Shown piece by piece: positions 46,222-54,389 of a DNA stretch of 64,000 nucleotides (its first letter is position 1; each line of letters opens with the position of its first letter). A program made the translations under genes and the position numbers. The stretch comes from Christensenella timonensis (GTDB lineage: Bacteria > Bacillota > Clostridia > Christensenellales > Christensenellaceae). Below the pieces are notes generated by a model. That model made no database searches. It saw nothing but the letters and a program-made list of their open reading frames with translations, and was not told where the DNA came from. The stretch is from positions 372,001-436,000 of the forward strand of contig NZ_FLKP01000002.1 in assembly GCF_900087015.1 (NCBI RefSeq), read 5' to 3'.

Positions 46222-46866
46222 ATGCGCATCAGGGTCTTAAAGGACGGTCCTTACGAAGTAAGCGGAGGCGTTCCGCTCAAAAAAATGACGATCGGCGCGA
46301 ACAAGCAGGGAGAGTCCACGCATTGGATCGAGGGAGAACGGCTAAAGACAGGGCAGGCCTACCGCCTGTGCCGCTGCGGGAAATCAAAACACCTGCCGTT
46401 TTGCGACGGGAGCCACGCGCATGGGTTCGACGGCAGGGAAACAGCCGGCCGCATACCATATGAGGAAGCGGCGATCCGCTACCAGGGCGACGGGATGGAG
46501 CTTTTAGACCAGGAAGAGCTGTGCGCGGTCGCGCGTTTCTGCGACGTGGCCGGCAGCATCTGGAACCTGATCAACGATGCGGAAAACCTGGAGATCGCCA
46601 CGCAGCAGGCGTGCGATTGTCCATCGGGCAGGCTGACGATCATCACGGACGACGGGACGCGGGTAGAACCGGAACTCAAGCCGGAGATCGCGCTCATATG
46701 CGACGAGCCGGAGGGGAAAATGGGGCCTATCTGGGTACGGGGCGGCATCGAGATCGAGGCAGAGGACGGTACCGTCTATGAAAAGCGGAACCGCGTTACG
46801 CTTTGCAGGTGCGGGAAATCGCGCAACAAGCCGTTCTGCGATGCGATGCATATGGAAGAGGAATAA
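46222..46866 (+). CDS. CDGSH iron-sulfur protein with two CDGSH boxes and a central Fe-S-like domain
   Basis: 214 residues. CDGSH boxes at CRCGKSKHLPFCDGSH (Cys50, Cys52, Cys61, His65) and CRCGKSRNKPFCDAMH (Cys195, Cys197, Cys206, His210) should each bind a [2Fe-2S] cluster by three Cys and one His. Between them is a domain with CAVARFC, SIWNLI and ACDCPSGRL, similar to the Fer4_19/DUF1271-type domain that goes with CDGSH proteins. The protein is cytosolic and presumably redox-active; its partner is unknown. Confidence 0.9.
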   Translation: MRIRVLKDGPYEVSGGVPLKKMTIGANKQGESTHWIEGERLKTGQAYRLCRCGKSKHLPFCDGSHAHGFDGRETAGRIPYEEAAIRYQGDGMELLDQEELCAVARFCDVAGSIWNLINDAENLEIATQQACDCPSGRLTIITDDGTRVEPELKPEIALICDEPEGKMGPIWVRGGIEIEAEDGTVYEKRNRVTLCRCGKSRNKPFCDAMHMEEE

Positions 46867-46959
46867 AAAGGGAGAAAGTTGCTTTTACTTTCCAAAACTA
46901 TAATGTACTGCTGGGGGCAAAATGCTATGACAGGGGCGTCGCCATCGCGTCCTCGCTGT

Positions 46960-47313
46960 TCAAACGGTCTTATTCTGCCTTAAAACGTTCAGGGCGTTGA
47001 TGGCGGTGGGAAAACCGTTATACGGCACGGAATGTATGATGACCTCTTCGATTTCTTCTTGTGTCAGGCCGACATGCATGCCCGCGCGGATATGTACCCC
47101 CAGCTGCGGTTCGCGACCGAGCACGGCCAGCATGGCGATGGTGATCATTTCCCGCTCGCGCAGGCTGAGCGTACCGCGGCTGTAAATATCGCCAAATGCA
47201 AATTCCACAATATAGCGGCCCAGATCGCCGAGAGAATCCGTGATGTCCGTACCTTCCTGTCCGTCCACCTCGGAAAGCTTTTGTAAACCTTGTTGATACC
47301 GTTCATTATCCAT
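46960..47313 (-). CDS. Carboxymuconolactone decarboxylase family protein
   Basis: 117 residues. Typical EREMITIAMLAVLGREPQLGVHIRAGM and QEEIEEVIIHSVPYNGFPTAINAL segments of the AhpD-like/CMD fold. It has no CxxC, so it is not a classical AhpD. ATG 47313 overlaps the merR stop by eight bases; longer starts in this frame run through merR. It is probably the effector gene of this MerR regulon. The 93 bases downstream up to 46867 hold no gene. Confidence 0.9.
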   Translation of the reverse strand: MDNERYQQGLQKLSEVDGQEGTDITDSLGDLGRYIVEFAFGDIYSRGTLSLREREMITIAMLAVLGREPQLGVHIRAGMHVGLTQEEIEEVIIHSVPYNGFPTAINALNVLRQNKTV

Positions 47314-47683
47314 TGTTGTTTTTCTCCATTTCTTTATAGAGCGAAATTTTATTGTCGAGCAAGGCGATGTTCTCCCGGATACGTCCGATTTTTTCCAGCA
47401 TATGCTTTTTGTGCATATCGAGCAATTCCATCCGTTCATGGATGGTTCCGTTTCCCTGTGCGCGCAAAATAGCGTAGCGTTTCATCAGTTTCACAGGCAT
47501 CTCCATGTCCTTGAGCCGTGCTAAGAAGCGGATCCACTCGACGTCCGTTTGGGAGAAGAGGCGCACATTGGCGCTGTTCCTCCCGATACCTGCGATCAAT
47601 CCCTCCTGTTCGTAATAGCGGATGTTGGATGTGCTTAGGCCTGTTGCTTCAGACACTTGCTTGATCGTGTATTTCTTTTCCAT
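47306..47683 (-). CDS. MerR family transcriptional regulator
   Basis: 125 residues. N-terminal winged helix with YTIKQVSEATGLSTSNIRYYEQEGLI and the ARLKDMEMPVKLMKRY segment, then a C-terminal antiparallel coiled coil and no metal-type Cys motif. So it probably senses an organic ligand or redox state. Its promoter has the 19-base spacer of MerR-type promoters, and the ATG is only about seven bases after the -10. Confidence 0.93.
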   Translation of the reverse strand: MEKKYTIKQVSEATGLSTSNIRYYEQEGLIAGIGRNSANVRLFSQTDVEWIRFLARLKDMEMPVKLMKRYAILRAQGNGTIHERMELLDMHKKHMLEKIGRIRENIALLDNKISLYKEMEKNNNG

Positions 47684-47689
47684 ACCTGT

Positions 47690-47720
47690 AGTCTACCACC
47701 TTAAAGCTGCTGTAAGTCAA
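47690..47720 (-). promoter_or_regulatory. MerR-type promoter with 19-base spacer
   Basis: On the minus strand TTGACT (47720-47715), 19-base spacer, TAGACT (47695-47690). Long-spacer promoters are twisted and activated by MerR proteins. The start codon of merR (47683) is about where transcription should begin. Confidence 0.8.
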
Positions 47721-47731
47721 GCACTGTTTTA

Positions 47732-47766
47732 CAAAAAAAGCCTGTACCTTTCGGCACAGGCTTTTT
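47732..47766 (-). terminator. Terminator after the ACT-domain gene
   Basis: Stem AAGCCTGT/ACAGGCTT extended by CC/GG around one mismatch, four-base loop; T-run on the minus strand. Confidence 0.82.
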
Positions 47767-47781
47767 CCAGAAATGATCCGG

Positions 47782-48213
47782 TCAGAATTCGTACAGTTCA
47801 TCCTGGCAAATGAGCTTAATCCCGTTTTGGGAAAGGACTTCGATGGCCCGTTCATTGTCTTCCACGCGGAAGATCATATAGGCAAGCTCCCGTTTGCGGC
47901 TGATGAACGCATAGGTATATTCCAGGTTGATTTTATTATCGCCGAGGATCCCAAGCACCTTATTGAGGCCGCCCGGCTCGTCCGGGATGGCTACCGCAAG
48001 CACAGGCGTGATGGAGCAGATATATCCCGCATCCTTCAGGACTGTCGCCGTTTTATAGGAATCGTTCACGATCAGGCGCAAGATGCCGAAATCGCGCGTT
48101 TCCGCAACGGACAAGGCGCGCATATCGATCCCGTTTTCATTGAGTACACTGGTGAGCGCCGCCAGCTGGCCTGCGTCGTTTTCCAGAAATACGGAAATTT
48201 GTTTTACAGTCAT
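47782..48213 (-). CDS. ACT domain protein linked to paaK
   Basis: 143 residues holding two ACT-like repeats: KQISVFLENDAGQLAALTSVL and VLAVAIPDEPGGLNKVLGILGDN. Such proteins are usually beside phenylacetate-CoA ligase genes, and here the gene is 18 bases after paaK. It is taken to be an amino-acid-sensing regulator of the ligase. Confidence 0.88.
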   Translation of the reverse strand: MTVKQISVFLENDAGQLAALTSVLNENGIDMRALSVAETRDFGILRLIVNDSYKTATVLKDAGYICSITPVLAVAIPDEPGGLNKVLGILGDNKINLEYTYAFISRKRELAYMIFRVEDNERAIEVLSQNGIKLICQDELYEF

Positions 48214-48231
48214 AGTTTACACCCCTTTCCC

Positions 48232-49533
48232 TTAATAAAGGTTGCGTTTGTCGATCACACGGACAGCCTTGCCTTCGCTGCGCGCGATCGTTTTCGGGGC
48301 CACGAGGCGCACCTCGACATAAATGCCGAGCATAGCCTTCATGGCATCGATCAACTCTTTTTCCCTGCCCTCGACCGTGCTGATCGTATCGGAGAACATT
48401 TCACCCGTCATTTCCACCTGTACTTCCAGCTTGTCGCTGTTCTTCTCGCGGCTGACGATGATCTGGTAATTCGCCGGATAACCCTTGTTGAGCAGGACGG
48501 TCTCGATCTGCGAAGGGAATACGTTCACGCCTTTGACGATGAGCATATCGTCGCTGCGCCCCAGCGGTTTTGTCATCTTCACATGCGTCCTGCCGCACGA
48601 ACACTTTTCGCGGCTCAGGATACAGATGTCGCGCGTGCGGTAGCGGAGCAGCGGGAACGCTTCTTTGGTGATGCTGGTAAAGACCAGCTCTCCCTTTTCC
48701 CCATCCGGCAAAACCTCGCCCGTAATGGGGTCGATGATCTCTGCAATAAAATGGTCTTCGTTGATGTGCATACCTGTCTGTTCGCTGCATTCAAACGAAA
48801 CCCCCGGGCCGGAAATCTCCGTCAGGCCGTAGATATCGTAAGCCTTGATGCCGAGTTTGTTTTGGATATCCCGCCGCATCTCCTCGCTCCATGCTTCCGC
48901 GCCGAAGATGCCCGCTTTTAATTTGATCTGATCCTGCAATCCGCGTTCGCAGAGCGTTTCGCCGAGGTAAGCGGCGTAGGACGGCGTACAGCACAATATC
49001 GTAGAACCGAGGTCTACCATGAACTGGATCTGCCTGTCCGTGTTGCCAGAGGACATGGGCAGCGTCAAGCAGCCGACCTTATGCGACCCGCCGTTTAGAC
49101 CCGGCCCGCCGGTGAACAGTCCATACCCATAGCTTACATGGACGACATCTTCCTTTGTCCCGCCTGCCGCCATGATGGCGCGCGCGCAGCATTCGTCCCA
49201 AAGATCGATATCGTGCTGCGTATAAAAGGCCACAACACGTTTGCCTGTCGTTCCGCTGGTGGACTGGATACGCACAGCTTCTTCAAGCGGCACGGCCAGA
49301 AGGCCGTAAGGATATGCTTCGCGCAAATCGTCTTTGGTTAAAAACGGCAGCTTATGAAGATCGGCCGTGGATTTGATATCCGCAGGCGTAACGCCTCTCT
49401 CATCCATCATTTTTTTGTAATAGGGGACGTTTTCATAGACGTGCTTTACCGTTTTCACAAGGCGTTCATCCTGCCATGCCCTGATCTGCTCCCGGGATGC
49501 GCACTCAATATCTTTTTGGTAATAGTGCTCCAT
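48232..49533 (-). CDS. paaK: Phenylacetate-CoA ligase (PaaK family)
   Basis: 433 residues of the adenylate-forming family. The ATP-binding SGTTGKRVV motif, the YGLTEISGPG motif and the YRTRDICIL segment match PaaK; the GRTHVKMTKPLGRSDDMLIVKGVNVFPSQIE motif is conserved too. It makes CoA thioesters of phenylacetate or similar arylacetates, often arising from aromatic amino acids. The start is ATG 49533 with AAAGGAAAGGAAC upstream; no iorAB genes are present in the window. Confidence 0.92.
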   Translation of the reverse strand: MEHYYQKDIECASREQIRAWQDERLVKTVKHVYENVPYYKKMMDERGVTPADIKSTADLHKLPFLTKDDLREAYPYGLLAVPLEEAVRIQSTSGTTGKRVVAFYTQHDIDLWDECCARAIMAAGGTKEDVVHVSYGYGLFTGGPGLNGGSHKVGCLTLPMSSGNTDRQIQFMVDLGSTILCCTPSYAAYLGETLCERGLQDQIKLKAGIFGAEAWSEEMRRDIQNKLGIKAYDIYGLTEISGPGVSFECSEQTGMHINEDHFIAEIIDPITGEVLPDGEKGELVFTSITKEAFPLLRYRTRDICILSREKCSCGRTHVKMTKPLGRSDDMLIVKGVNVFPSQIETVLLNKGYPANYQIIVSREKNSDKLEVQVEMTGEMFSDTISTVEGREKELIDAMKAMLGIYVEVRLVAPKTIARSEGKAVRVIDKRNLY

Positions 49534-49854
49534 AATTGGTTGGTTCCTTTCCTTTAAGCGCCGCTTTCCGGCCAAATTTTCCTGTTATTACTATCATACC
49601 ATTTTAAGCCGTGTACGCAAATAAAAAACTTTCGGAAAAGCGGGAAAAATGAAAGACTGGCGCACCTTTCCTGTTTTGCCCGGCGCAGATGGGAGACGGC
49701 GCACCGCTTTGGATTTTATTGGGGATCGGTGACAAGCCGAAAAACCAAAAGCAAAGAACCGCATGTCTAGCTTGACAACGTGCGTTCGGTTGTAATATAT
49801 TTAAAGTAGAATTTGTGCAAAAATTATTAATGAATGTCAAAGGTGCAAACTTTT
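49534..49854. other. Intergenic region between paaK and the SorC-type regulator
   Basis: 321 bases, no gene seen. A minus-strand -10 TATGAT (49598-49593) preceded by TG forms an extended -10 for paaK. On the plus strand TTGACA (49772-49777) with an 18-base spacer to TATATT (49796-49801) fits the regulator. No clear operator dyad was found. Confidence 0.6.
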
Positions 49855-50847
49855 ATGGATACAGAATATATCAATGTCATGTTGAAAACACAAAAGTCTA
49901 CCGCGCAGCGCAGGCTGATGGTTCGTATTGCCAAAATGTACTATTATGACAACATGTCCCAGCAGGCGATCGCGGATGTTTTGGGAATCTCGCGTTCCAA
50001 TGTCTCCCGGCTTCTCCGGCTTTCGCGGGAAATGGATATCGTGGACATCAGGATCAACGACGCCTCCCTGAAATCCATCGAGATCAGCGAAAAGCTGAAA
50101 AATATGTTTCATTTGAAACAAATGATCGTTGTCCCCTCCAATCACGACCCGAACATGAATTTATCCAACATTGGCGCTTCTGCAGCGCGGCACATCGAAA
50201 AACAGCTGAAAGATAATATGAAAGTCGGCGTTTCCTGGGGGCAGAGCGTCTACCAGACGATTTTCCACCTGGTTCCGGTCGTGCGTGCGAACGTGGACAT
50301 CGTACAGCTCATGGGCGGCACGGCCTGGGACGATTCTTATATGTACGGCGTACAGCTGATCTTGAGTTTTGCGGACAAGCTGGGCGGCAGCGCAAAAATG
50401 ATGCATTCTCCGCTTACCCTAAAAAGCAAGCAGCTGCGCGATATGCTGCTGGAAGAAGACGATATCAAACGGCATTTTGATTTGACAAAAAACCTGGATA
50501 TTGCGGTGATCGGCATCGGGAGCAATTCCGGGGATGTGAGCTCCATGGTACATTCCAATTATATCACCAGGAAAGATTCAGAACAGCTTTGGAACAACGG
50601 CATCAAGTGCCACATATGCGGGCGGCATATCGACATGGATGGGAACCTTGCGGATATCGAATACAACGACAGGGTCATCGGCATCGAGCTTGAAGATTTG
50701 AAAAAGATCGATAATGTCATTGCCATCGCCGGAGGAAGGCCCAAGGTAGAGCCGATCATGGCGGCGCTGCGCGGCGGCTATATCGATACGCTGGTCACAG
50801 ACGAAGAAACCGCGATCCTCGTAGAGCGTGCGGTCACGCAGCAATAA
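49855..50847 (+). CDS. SorC/DeoR-type sugar-binding transcriptional regulator
   Basis: 330 residues. HTH near the N-terminus (MSQQAIADVLGISRSNVSRLLRLSRE) and a SorC effector domain with VSWGQSVYQTIF, GGTAWDDS and GIGSNSGDVSS. The C-terminus has the AGGRPKVEPIMAALRGGYIDTLVTDE pattern. It should bind a sugar phosphate or polyol phosphate and regulate an uptake operon, but no sugar operon is adjacent. ATG 49855 has AAAGG upstream; an ATG seven codons earlier is possible. Confidence 0.88.
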   Translation: MDTEYINVMLKTQKSTAQRRLMVRIAKMYYYDNMSQQAIADVLGISRSNVSRLLRLSREMDIVDIRINDASLKSIEISEKLKNMFHLKQMIVVPSNHDPNMNLSNIGASAARHIEKQLKDNMKVGVSWGQSVYQTIFHLVPVVRANVDIVQLMGGTAWDDSYMYGVQLILSFADKLGGSAKMMHSPLTLKSKQLRDMLLEEDDIKRHFDLTKNLDIAVIGIGSNSGDVSSMVHSNYITRKDSEQLWNNGIKCHICGRHIDMDGNLADIEYNDRVIGIELEDLKKIDNVIAIAGGRPKVEPIMAALRGGYIDTLVTDEETAILVERAVTQQ

Positions 50848-50852
50848 GCGGA

Positions 50853-51056
50853 TCAGTCGTCCGGATTTTCGCCGTCTAAAAAACGGGATTCAAAAAACGG
50901 ATCGCCCTTTAAAGCATGCAGGTCTTCCTTGCTGAGCAGGGTATTGGTTCCGAGGCATGCGCTGCACCGCGCCTTGCAGGCGGGACAGACACAGCCCATT
51001 TTCATATCTTCTGCGTGCGCCATATAGGTACCGCATACCGCACATTCACAACGCAT
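50853..51056 (-). CDS. Cys-rich mini-protein (67 aa), hypothetical
   Basis: 67 residues starting MRCECAVCGTYM, with GCVCPACKARCSACLG behind it. In all, nine Cys are packed in the first 35 residues as Cx1Cx2C and CxCx2Cx3Cx2C. The C-terminus is acidic. Looks like a rubredoxin-like or zinc-ribbon protein, but I do not recognise a family. ATG 51056 has GAGGAG at eight bases; a longer frame exists but would add a non-polar leader. It converges on the SorC-type gene with a five-base gap. Confidence 0.65.
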   Translation of the reverse strand: MRCECAVCGTYMAHAEDMKMGCVCPACKARCSACLGTNTLLSKEDLHALKGDPFFESRFLDGENPDD

Positions 51057-51163
51057 TTGGAATACTCCTCGCCAATAAAATAATCTGTTATTATAGTAGT
51101 CAAAAATGCAGGGCATGTCAAACGCCGGAAAGGCGGCGCGGAACGGGAAAGGATGGAAATAGG

Positions 51164-51883
51164 GTGAAAGCACAGATCACATATCTTGATAACAGCGGGT
51201 TTGCAGTAAAAACGAAAGAACACTTTTTGGTATTTGATTGCTGGAACATGCACCCGGAGCCCGGGAAAAGCGGGCTTGCGGGCGGTGTCATAGACCCGGC
51301 GGAGATTGCGGGAGAAAAAGTTTTAGTCTTTGTATCCCATAGGCACGGCGATCATTATAATACGGGAATATTCAAATGGGCGGACAGTATTCCCGATATC
51401 CATTATATCGTGTCGGACGACGTGCGCGCCCCAAAAGGCGCGCTGGCTGCGCGGGCACATGAGGAATATGACATCGGCAGCGTTGCTATCAAAACGCTGC
51501 GCTCCACAGATGAGGGCGTCGCATTTTTGGTGGCGGCGGACGGACTGAAAATATACCATGCGGGCGACCTCAACTGGTGGCATTGGGAGGGAGAGGATCC
51601 GCGCTGGAACGCGCAGATGGGCGACGACTATAAGAGGGAGATCGATCGGCTCGCAAAGGAGCGGGTCGATATTGCCTTTGTGCCCGTGGATCCGCGTTTA
51701 GAGCGCGACCAGGTACGGGGCGTCGCTTACTTCATGGAAACGGTAGATGCCCAAATGGTGATCCCAATGCATTACGGAAATGCTGCCAAAAGCGCGGCGC
51801 AGGCACTTAAGCAGGCGCACATCCGGCATGGGGAGCGCATCATAAGCCCGATGCAGCGCGGACAGACAGTCGCTTTTGAATGA
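51164..51883 (+). CDS. MBL fold metallo-hydrolase (UlaG-like)
   Basis: 239 residues. Metallo-beta-lactamase fold with the motif SHRHGDH (HxHxDH), KIYHAGDLNW as the next metal motif and VIPMHYGN near the end. The overall pattern is that of the L-ascorbate-6-phosphate lactonase-like or metal-dependent hydrolase group. Start GTG 51164 with an AAAGGA site; the frame stays open far upstream but that part is not conserved-looking. Ends with a terminator. Confidence 0.88.
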   Translation: MKAQITYLDNSGFAVKTKEHFLVFDCWNMHPEPGKSGLAGGVIDPAEIAGEKVLVFVSHRHGDHYNTGIFKWADSIPDIHYIVSDDVRAPKGALAARAHEEYDIGSVAIKTLRSTDEGVAFLVAADGLKIYHAGDLNWWHWEGEDPRWNAQMGDDYKREIDRLAKERVDIAFVPVDPRLERDQVRGVAYFMETVDAQMVIPMHYGNAAKSAAQALKQAHIRHGERIISPMQRGQTVAFE

Positions 51884-51887
51884 GCTG

Positions 51888-51918
51888 GAATACGGATGGT
51901 TTTCCATTCGTATTTTTT
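51888..51918 (+). terminator. Terminator after the MBL gene
   Basis: Eleven-base-pair stem AATACGGATGG/CCATTCGTATT with one G-T wobble, four-base loop and a T-run. Confidence 0.88.
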
Positions 51919-51921
51919 AGC

Positions 51922-51977
51922 TTGACTGCGTAACAATGTTATGTTATATTACAAGCATGAAACGTAACAATGTTACG
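51922..51977 (+). promoter_or_regulatory. Promoter with two palindromic operators upstream of the yhbD-like gene
   Basis: TTGACT (51922-51927), 17-base spacer, TATATT (51945-51950). Operator 1 CGTAACAATGTTATG (51929-51943, one mismatch) fills the spacer, and operator 2 CGTAACAATGTTACG (51963-51977, perfect) lies after the start site. They are 34 bases apart. Confidence 0.88.
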
Positions 51978-51995
51978 AAAGGAGGCGCGGCTGCA

Positions 51996-52625
51996 TTGAA
52001 TTTGATATCAAAAAAAGACCTGCTGGCACAAACGGGGATATCCTACGGGCAGCTTTACCGCTGGAAGAGGCAACGGCTGATCCCTGACGAATGGTTCATC
52101 AAACAGGCATCCTATACGGGACAGGAAACGTTTTTTCCCAGGGAACAGATATTGAGCAGGGTGCAATCGATCCTGGAGCTCAAGGATAAGCACTCTATGG
52201 AAGAGCTTGCGCGCATGTTCTCGCCGGAAACGGCAGGGACGCTGATCCCCGCCGGCAAGGTACAAACACTGCAGGAGATTGACAGCGAGCTGCTTGCATT
52301 GCTGGATGGCAACAAGGAAAATTATGCGTTTGCAGAGGCCGTCCTGCTGGCGATCCTGTCGCAGGCAGTGAAGGAAACGGAAATCCCCGTAAAAGAAGCG
52401 GCAGGCCTGTTCAGGAAAGGCGCGGCAGCGCTTTACAGCCGGAAGACAGCCGGACTGGCATGTGTGGTTTTTCGGGCGGACGGCAGCTATTATATCGCAT
52501 TTACCAGAGGCTTTGTTTTGTTCGGCGGCGATGTGGCGACGCTGGGGGTATGGCCCATGGACGAGTGGGCGGGAAAACTGAAAATAAGTGATCAAGGAAA
52601 ATGGAAACAAGGAGAAAAAATATGA
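51996..52625 (+). CDS. YhbD-like DNA-binding regulator (DUF4004)
   Basis: 209 residues. N-terminal MerR-like helix-turn-helix SKKDLLAQTGISYGQLYRWKRQRLIP with the WF motif, then a helical and a C-terminal beta domain ending in GVWPMDEW. The pattern is the YhbD/DUF4004 family. Start is TTG 51996 after an AAAGGAGG site; an upstream frame would run into the operator. It overlaps the bactofilin gene by four bases (ATGA), as in the yhbDEF locus of B. subtilis. It is probably the repressor of the twin palindromes. Confidence 0.85.
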   Translation: MNLISKKDLLAQTGISYGQLYRWKRQRLIPDEWFIKQASYTGQETFFPREQILSRVQSILELKDKHSMEELARMFSPETAGTLIPAGKVQTLQEIDSELLALLDGNKENYAFAEAVLLAILSQAVKETEIPVKEAAGLFRKGAAALYSRKTAGLACVVFRADGSYYIAFTRGFVLFGGDVATLGVWPMDEWAGKLKISDQGKWKQGEKI

Positions 52626-53224
52626 ATGGGTTTACGATAAATGGCGTAGGAACGATAGACGGCGGGCAATTCAGTACGCTGAAAATAGACGGAACGGGAA
52701 GATGTACGGGCGACCTGGAGGCGGAAAGCATCGAGGTCGACGGGACGTTCAAGTGCGAAGGAAATGTCAAAACAGGACTTTTTGATTGCGATGGTTCTGC
52801 AAAGCTGCACGGGAACCTGGAAGCAAAGAAAATCGACGTCGACGGGCTGCTTTCAGTAAAAAGCGGCAAGATCGAAGCGGAAGAGATCGATTGCGACGGC
52901 CTGATCGATGTAGGCGGGGAGGTATCTGCGGATATCATCCAGGCGGATGGTTATATCCGCGCAAAAGAAATCGTAGGCGACAGGGTATCGATCAAATCCC
53001 ACATGGGCAGGCTCGTCAAGGTGCTCAATAAAAAAAGCGAGATCGGCATGATCGAGGCGACGACCGTAGATTTGGAGGGCGTATGGGCCAATACGGTAAA
53101 CGGCAGGGACATTACGATCGGGCCGCGGTGCGAGATCAAGACCGTGGATTGCAATGGCACGCTGTACATCGATGAAAAGGCGACGGTAGGCGAGATCACC
53201 GGGAATTTCCAGCGGCGCGGTTAA
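52622..53224 (+). CDS. Bactofilin family polymer-forming protein
   Basis: 200 residues made of repeated right-handed beta-helix turns of about 17-20 residues, with recurring Asp-Gly, as in GTIDGGQFSTLKIDGTG and EVDGTFKCEGNVKTG. This is the bactofilin (YhbE/YhbF-like) pattern; it forms filaments without nucleotide and can scaffold membrane or flagellar structures. AAGGAG before the ATG, overlapping the regulator by four bases. Terminator downstream. Confidence 0.88.
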   Translation: MNGFTINGVGTIDGGQFSTLKIDGTGRCTGDLEAESIEVDGTFKCEGNVKTGLFDCDGSAKLHGNLEAKKIDVDGLLSVKSGKIEAEEIDCDGLIDVGGEVSADIIQADGYIRAKEIVGDRVSIKSHMGRLVKVLNKKSEIGMIEATTVDLEGVWANTVNGRDITIGPRCEIKTVDCNGTLYIDEKATVGEITGNFQRRG

Positions 53225-53301
53225 GCGTCCCTGGTATAGACAGGATGCAGGTGCTGCCGGCCGCAAAAGCGATGTAGCTCCCGCTGCTGTAGGCCAAATA
53301 A

Positions 53302-53342
53302 AAAAGCAGATGCACCCGCTTTGGAACGGGACACCTGCTTTT
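53302..53342. terminator. Bidirectional terminator between the bactofilin gene and uppP
   Basis: Outer stem AAAAGCAG/CTGCTTTT, inner stem CCCG/CGGG, and T-runs on both strands. The 77 bases before it (53225-53301) hold no gene. Confidence 0.8.
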
Positions 53343-53368
53343 CTGTTCCGTTTGGAACGCCGTGCTTT

Positions 53369-54169
53369 TTACGACAGGAACATTGACGGGTTGGTATTGT
53401 TCAGCAGGAGCACCGTCACGCCGATCACAGCCGTATAAACCGCAAAGCCGTATAATTTATGCTTGCTGATCAGCTTCAGCATGAACTTGATCGCGATAAA
53501 GCCGCATACCGCGGAGACCGCGAGCCCGATCAATACCATGGGGATGGAGACATCGCCCATGCCGTTTTCCGCCGCGTCCTTGGCGCCAAAAACAACGCCG
53601 CCGAGGATGGCCGGGATAGACATCAAAAATGCGTATTTCGCCGCGCGTTCGCGGCCTACGCCGGTAAAGAGCCCGCCCGCGATGGTGGAGCCGCTGCGCG
53701 AAAGACCGGGCAGAATCGCCGCGGCCTGCATGAGGCCCATGGCCATGGCCTGCGGAAGCTCCACATCCCGCTTACGCTCCATGCGACGCGCAATGACTTC
53801 GCACAGGACAAGCACGCCGGTCGTGGCGAAGAAACCGATCGCCAGGTATTTTCCGTTGAGGATATCGGCAAACGCCTGCGGAGCAACTTTTTCCGCGATG
53901 AGCGTGACGACGACGGCGGGGACGGTCGCCAAGATCAGCATACCGAGCTTGTTTTTGACAGGGTGCGTGACAATCGCCACGATCTCCGGCCACAAAACGA
54001 TGAAAACTGCGATGAGCGTACCGACATGCAGCATCACGTCATAGAGGATGGGAACCTCTTTTAAGCCCATCAGTCCCTGAAAAAGCGCGAGGTGTCCGGA
54101 ACTGGAGACCGGCAGGAATTCCGTGAAGCCTTGTACGATACCCAATACTATCGATTCCAAAAAACCCAT
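53369..54169 (-). CDS. uppP: Undecaprenyl-diphosphatase
   Basis: 266 residues, about eight hydrophobic helices; dephosphorylates undecaprenyl pyrophosphate for cell-wall lipid recycling (bacitracin resistance protein BacA). The two family motifs are EFLPVSSSGHLAL and PGLSRSGSTIAGGL with a catalytic Ser/His network. AAGGAGT before ATG. It is alone on its strand and converges on the bactofilin gene. Confidence 0.97.
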   Translation of the reverse strand: MGFLESIVLGIVQGFTEFLPVSSSGHLALFQGLMGLKEVPILYDVMLHVGTLIAVFIVLWPEIVAIVTHPVKNKLGMLILATVPAVVVTLIAEKVAPQAFADILNGKYLAIGFFATTGVLVLCEVIARRMERKRDVELPQAMAMGLMQAAAILPGLSRSGSTIAGGLFTGVGRERAAKYAFLMSIPAILGGVVFGAKDAAENGMGDVSIPMVLIGLAVSAVCGFIAIKFMLKLISKHKLYGFAVYTAVIGVTVLLLNNTNPSMFLS

Positions 54170-54268
54170 AAAATACTCCTTATAAGTTGCGCTCGCTGGC
54201 GCTCACTTCGCGGGCGGCAGCTGCGTTTCCCACGCGTGCCCCCCTTTGCCCAAATTTTACGGCCATGC

Positions 54269-54297
54269 TTGCGGAAAGAACGGATACCGATTATAAT
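54269..54297 (+). promoter_or_regulatory. Promoter of ychF
   Basis: TTGCGG (54269-54274), 17-base spacer, TATAAT (54292-54297), about 93 bases before ychF. Confidence 0.5.
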
Positions 54298-54389
54298 AAG
54301 ATGGTCGTAAGAATGAATCAAAAATGCGCCTACATTTGTATTTTATACTGATTGGCGGCGCGTTACAATAAGGAGTTTCTTAAAATAAA

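Noticed and set aside
50105-50120. TGTTTCATTTGAAACA resembling parS
   Set aside because: Two mismatches in the central CACGTG core, and it lies inside a regulator gene about 20 kb from parAB. Probably chance.
53225-53301. GC-rich non-coding stretch after the bactofilin gene
   Set aside because: No frame with a start signal and no recognisable RNA. Treated as a plain spacer before the terminator.
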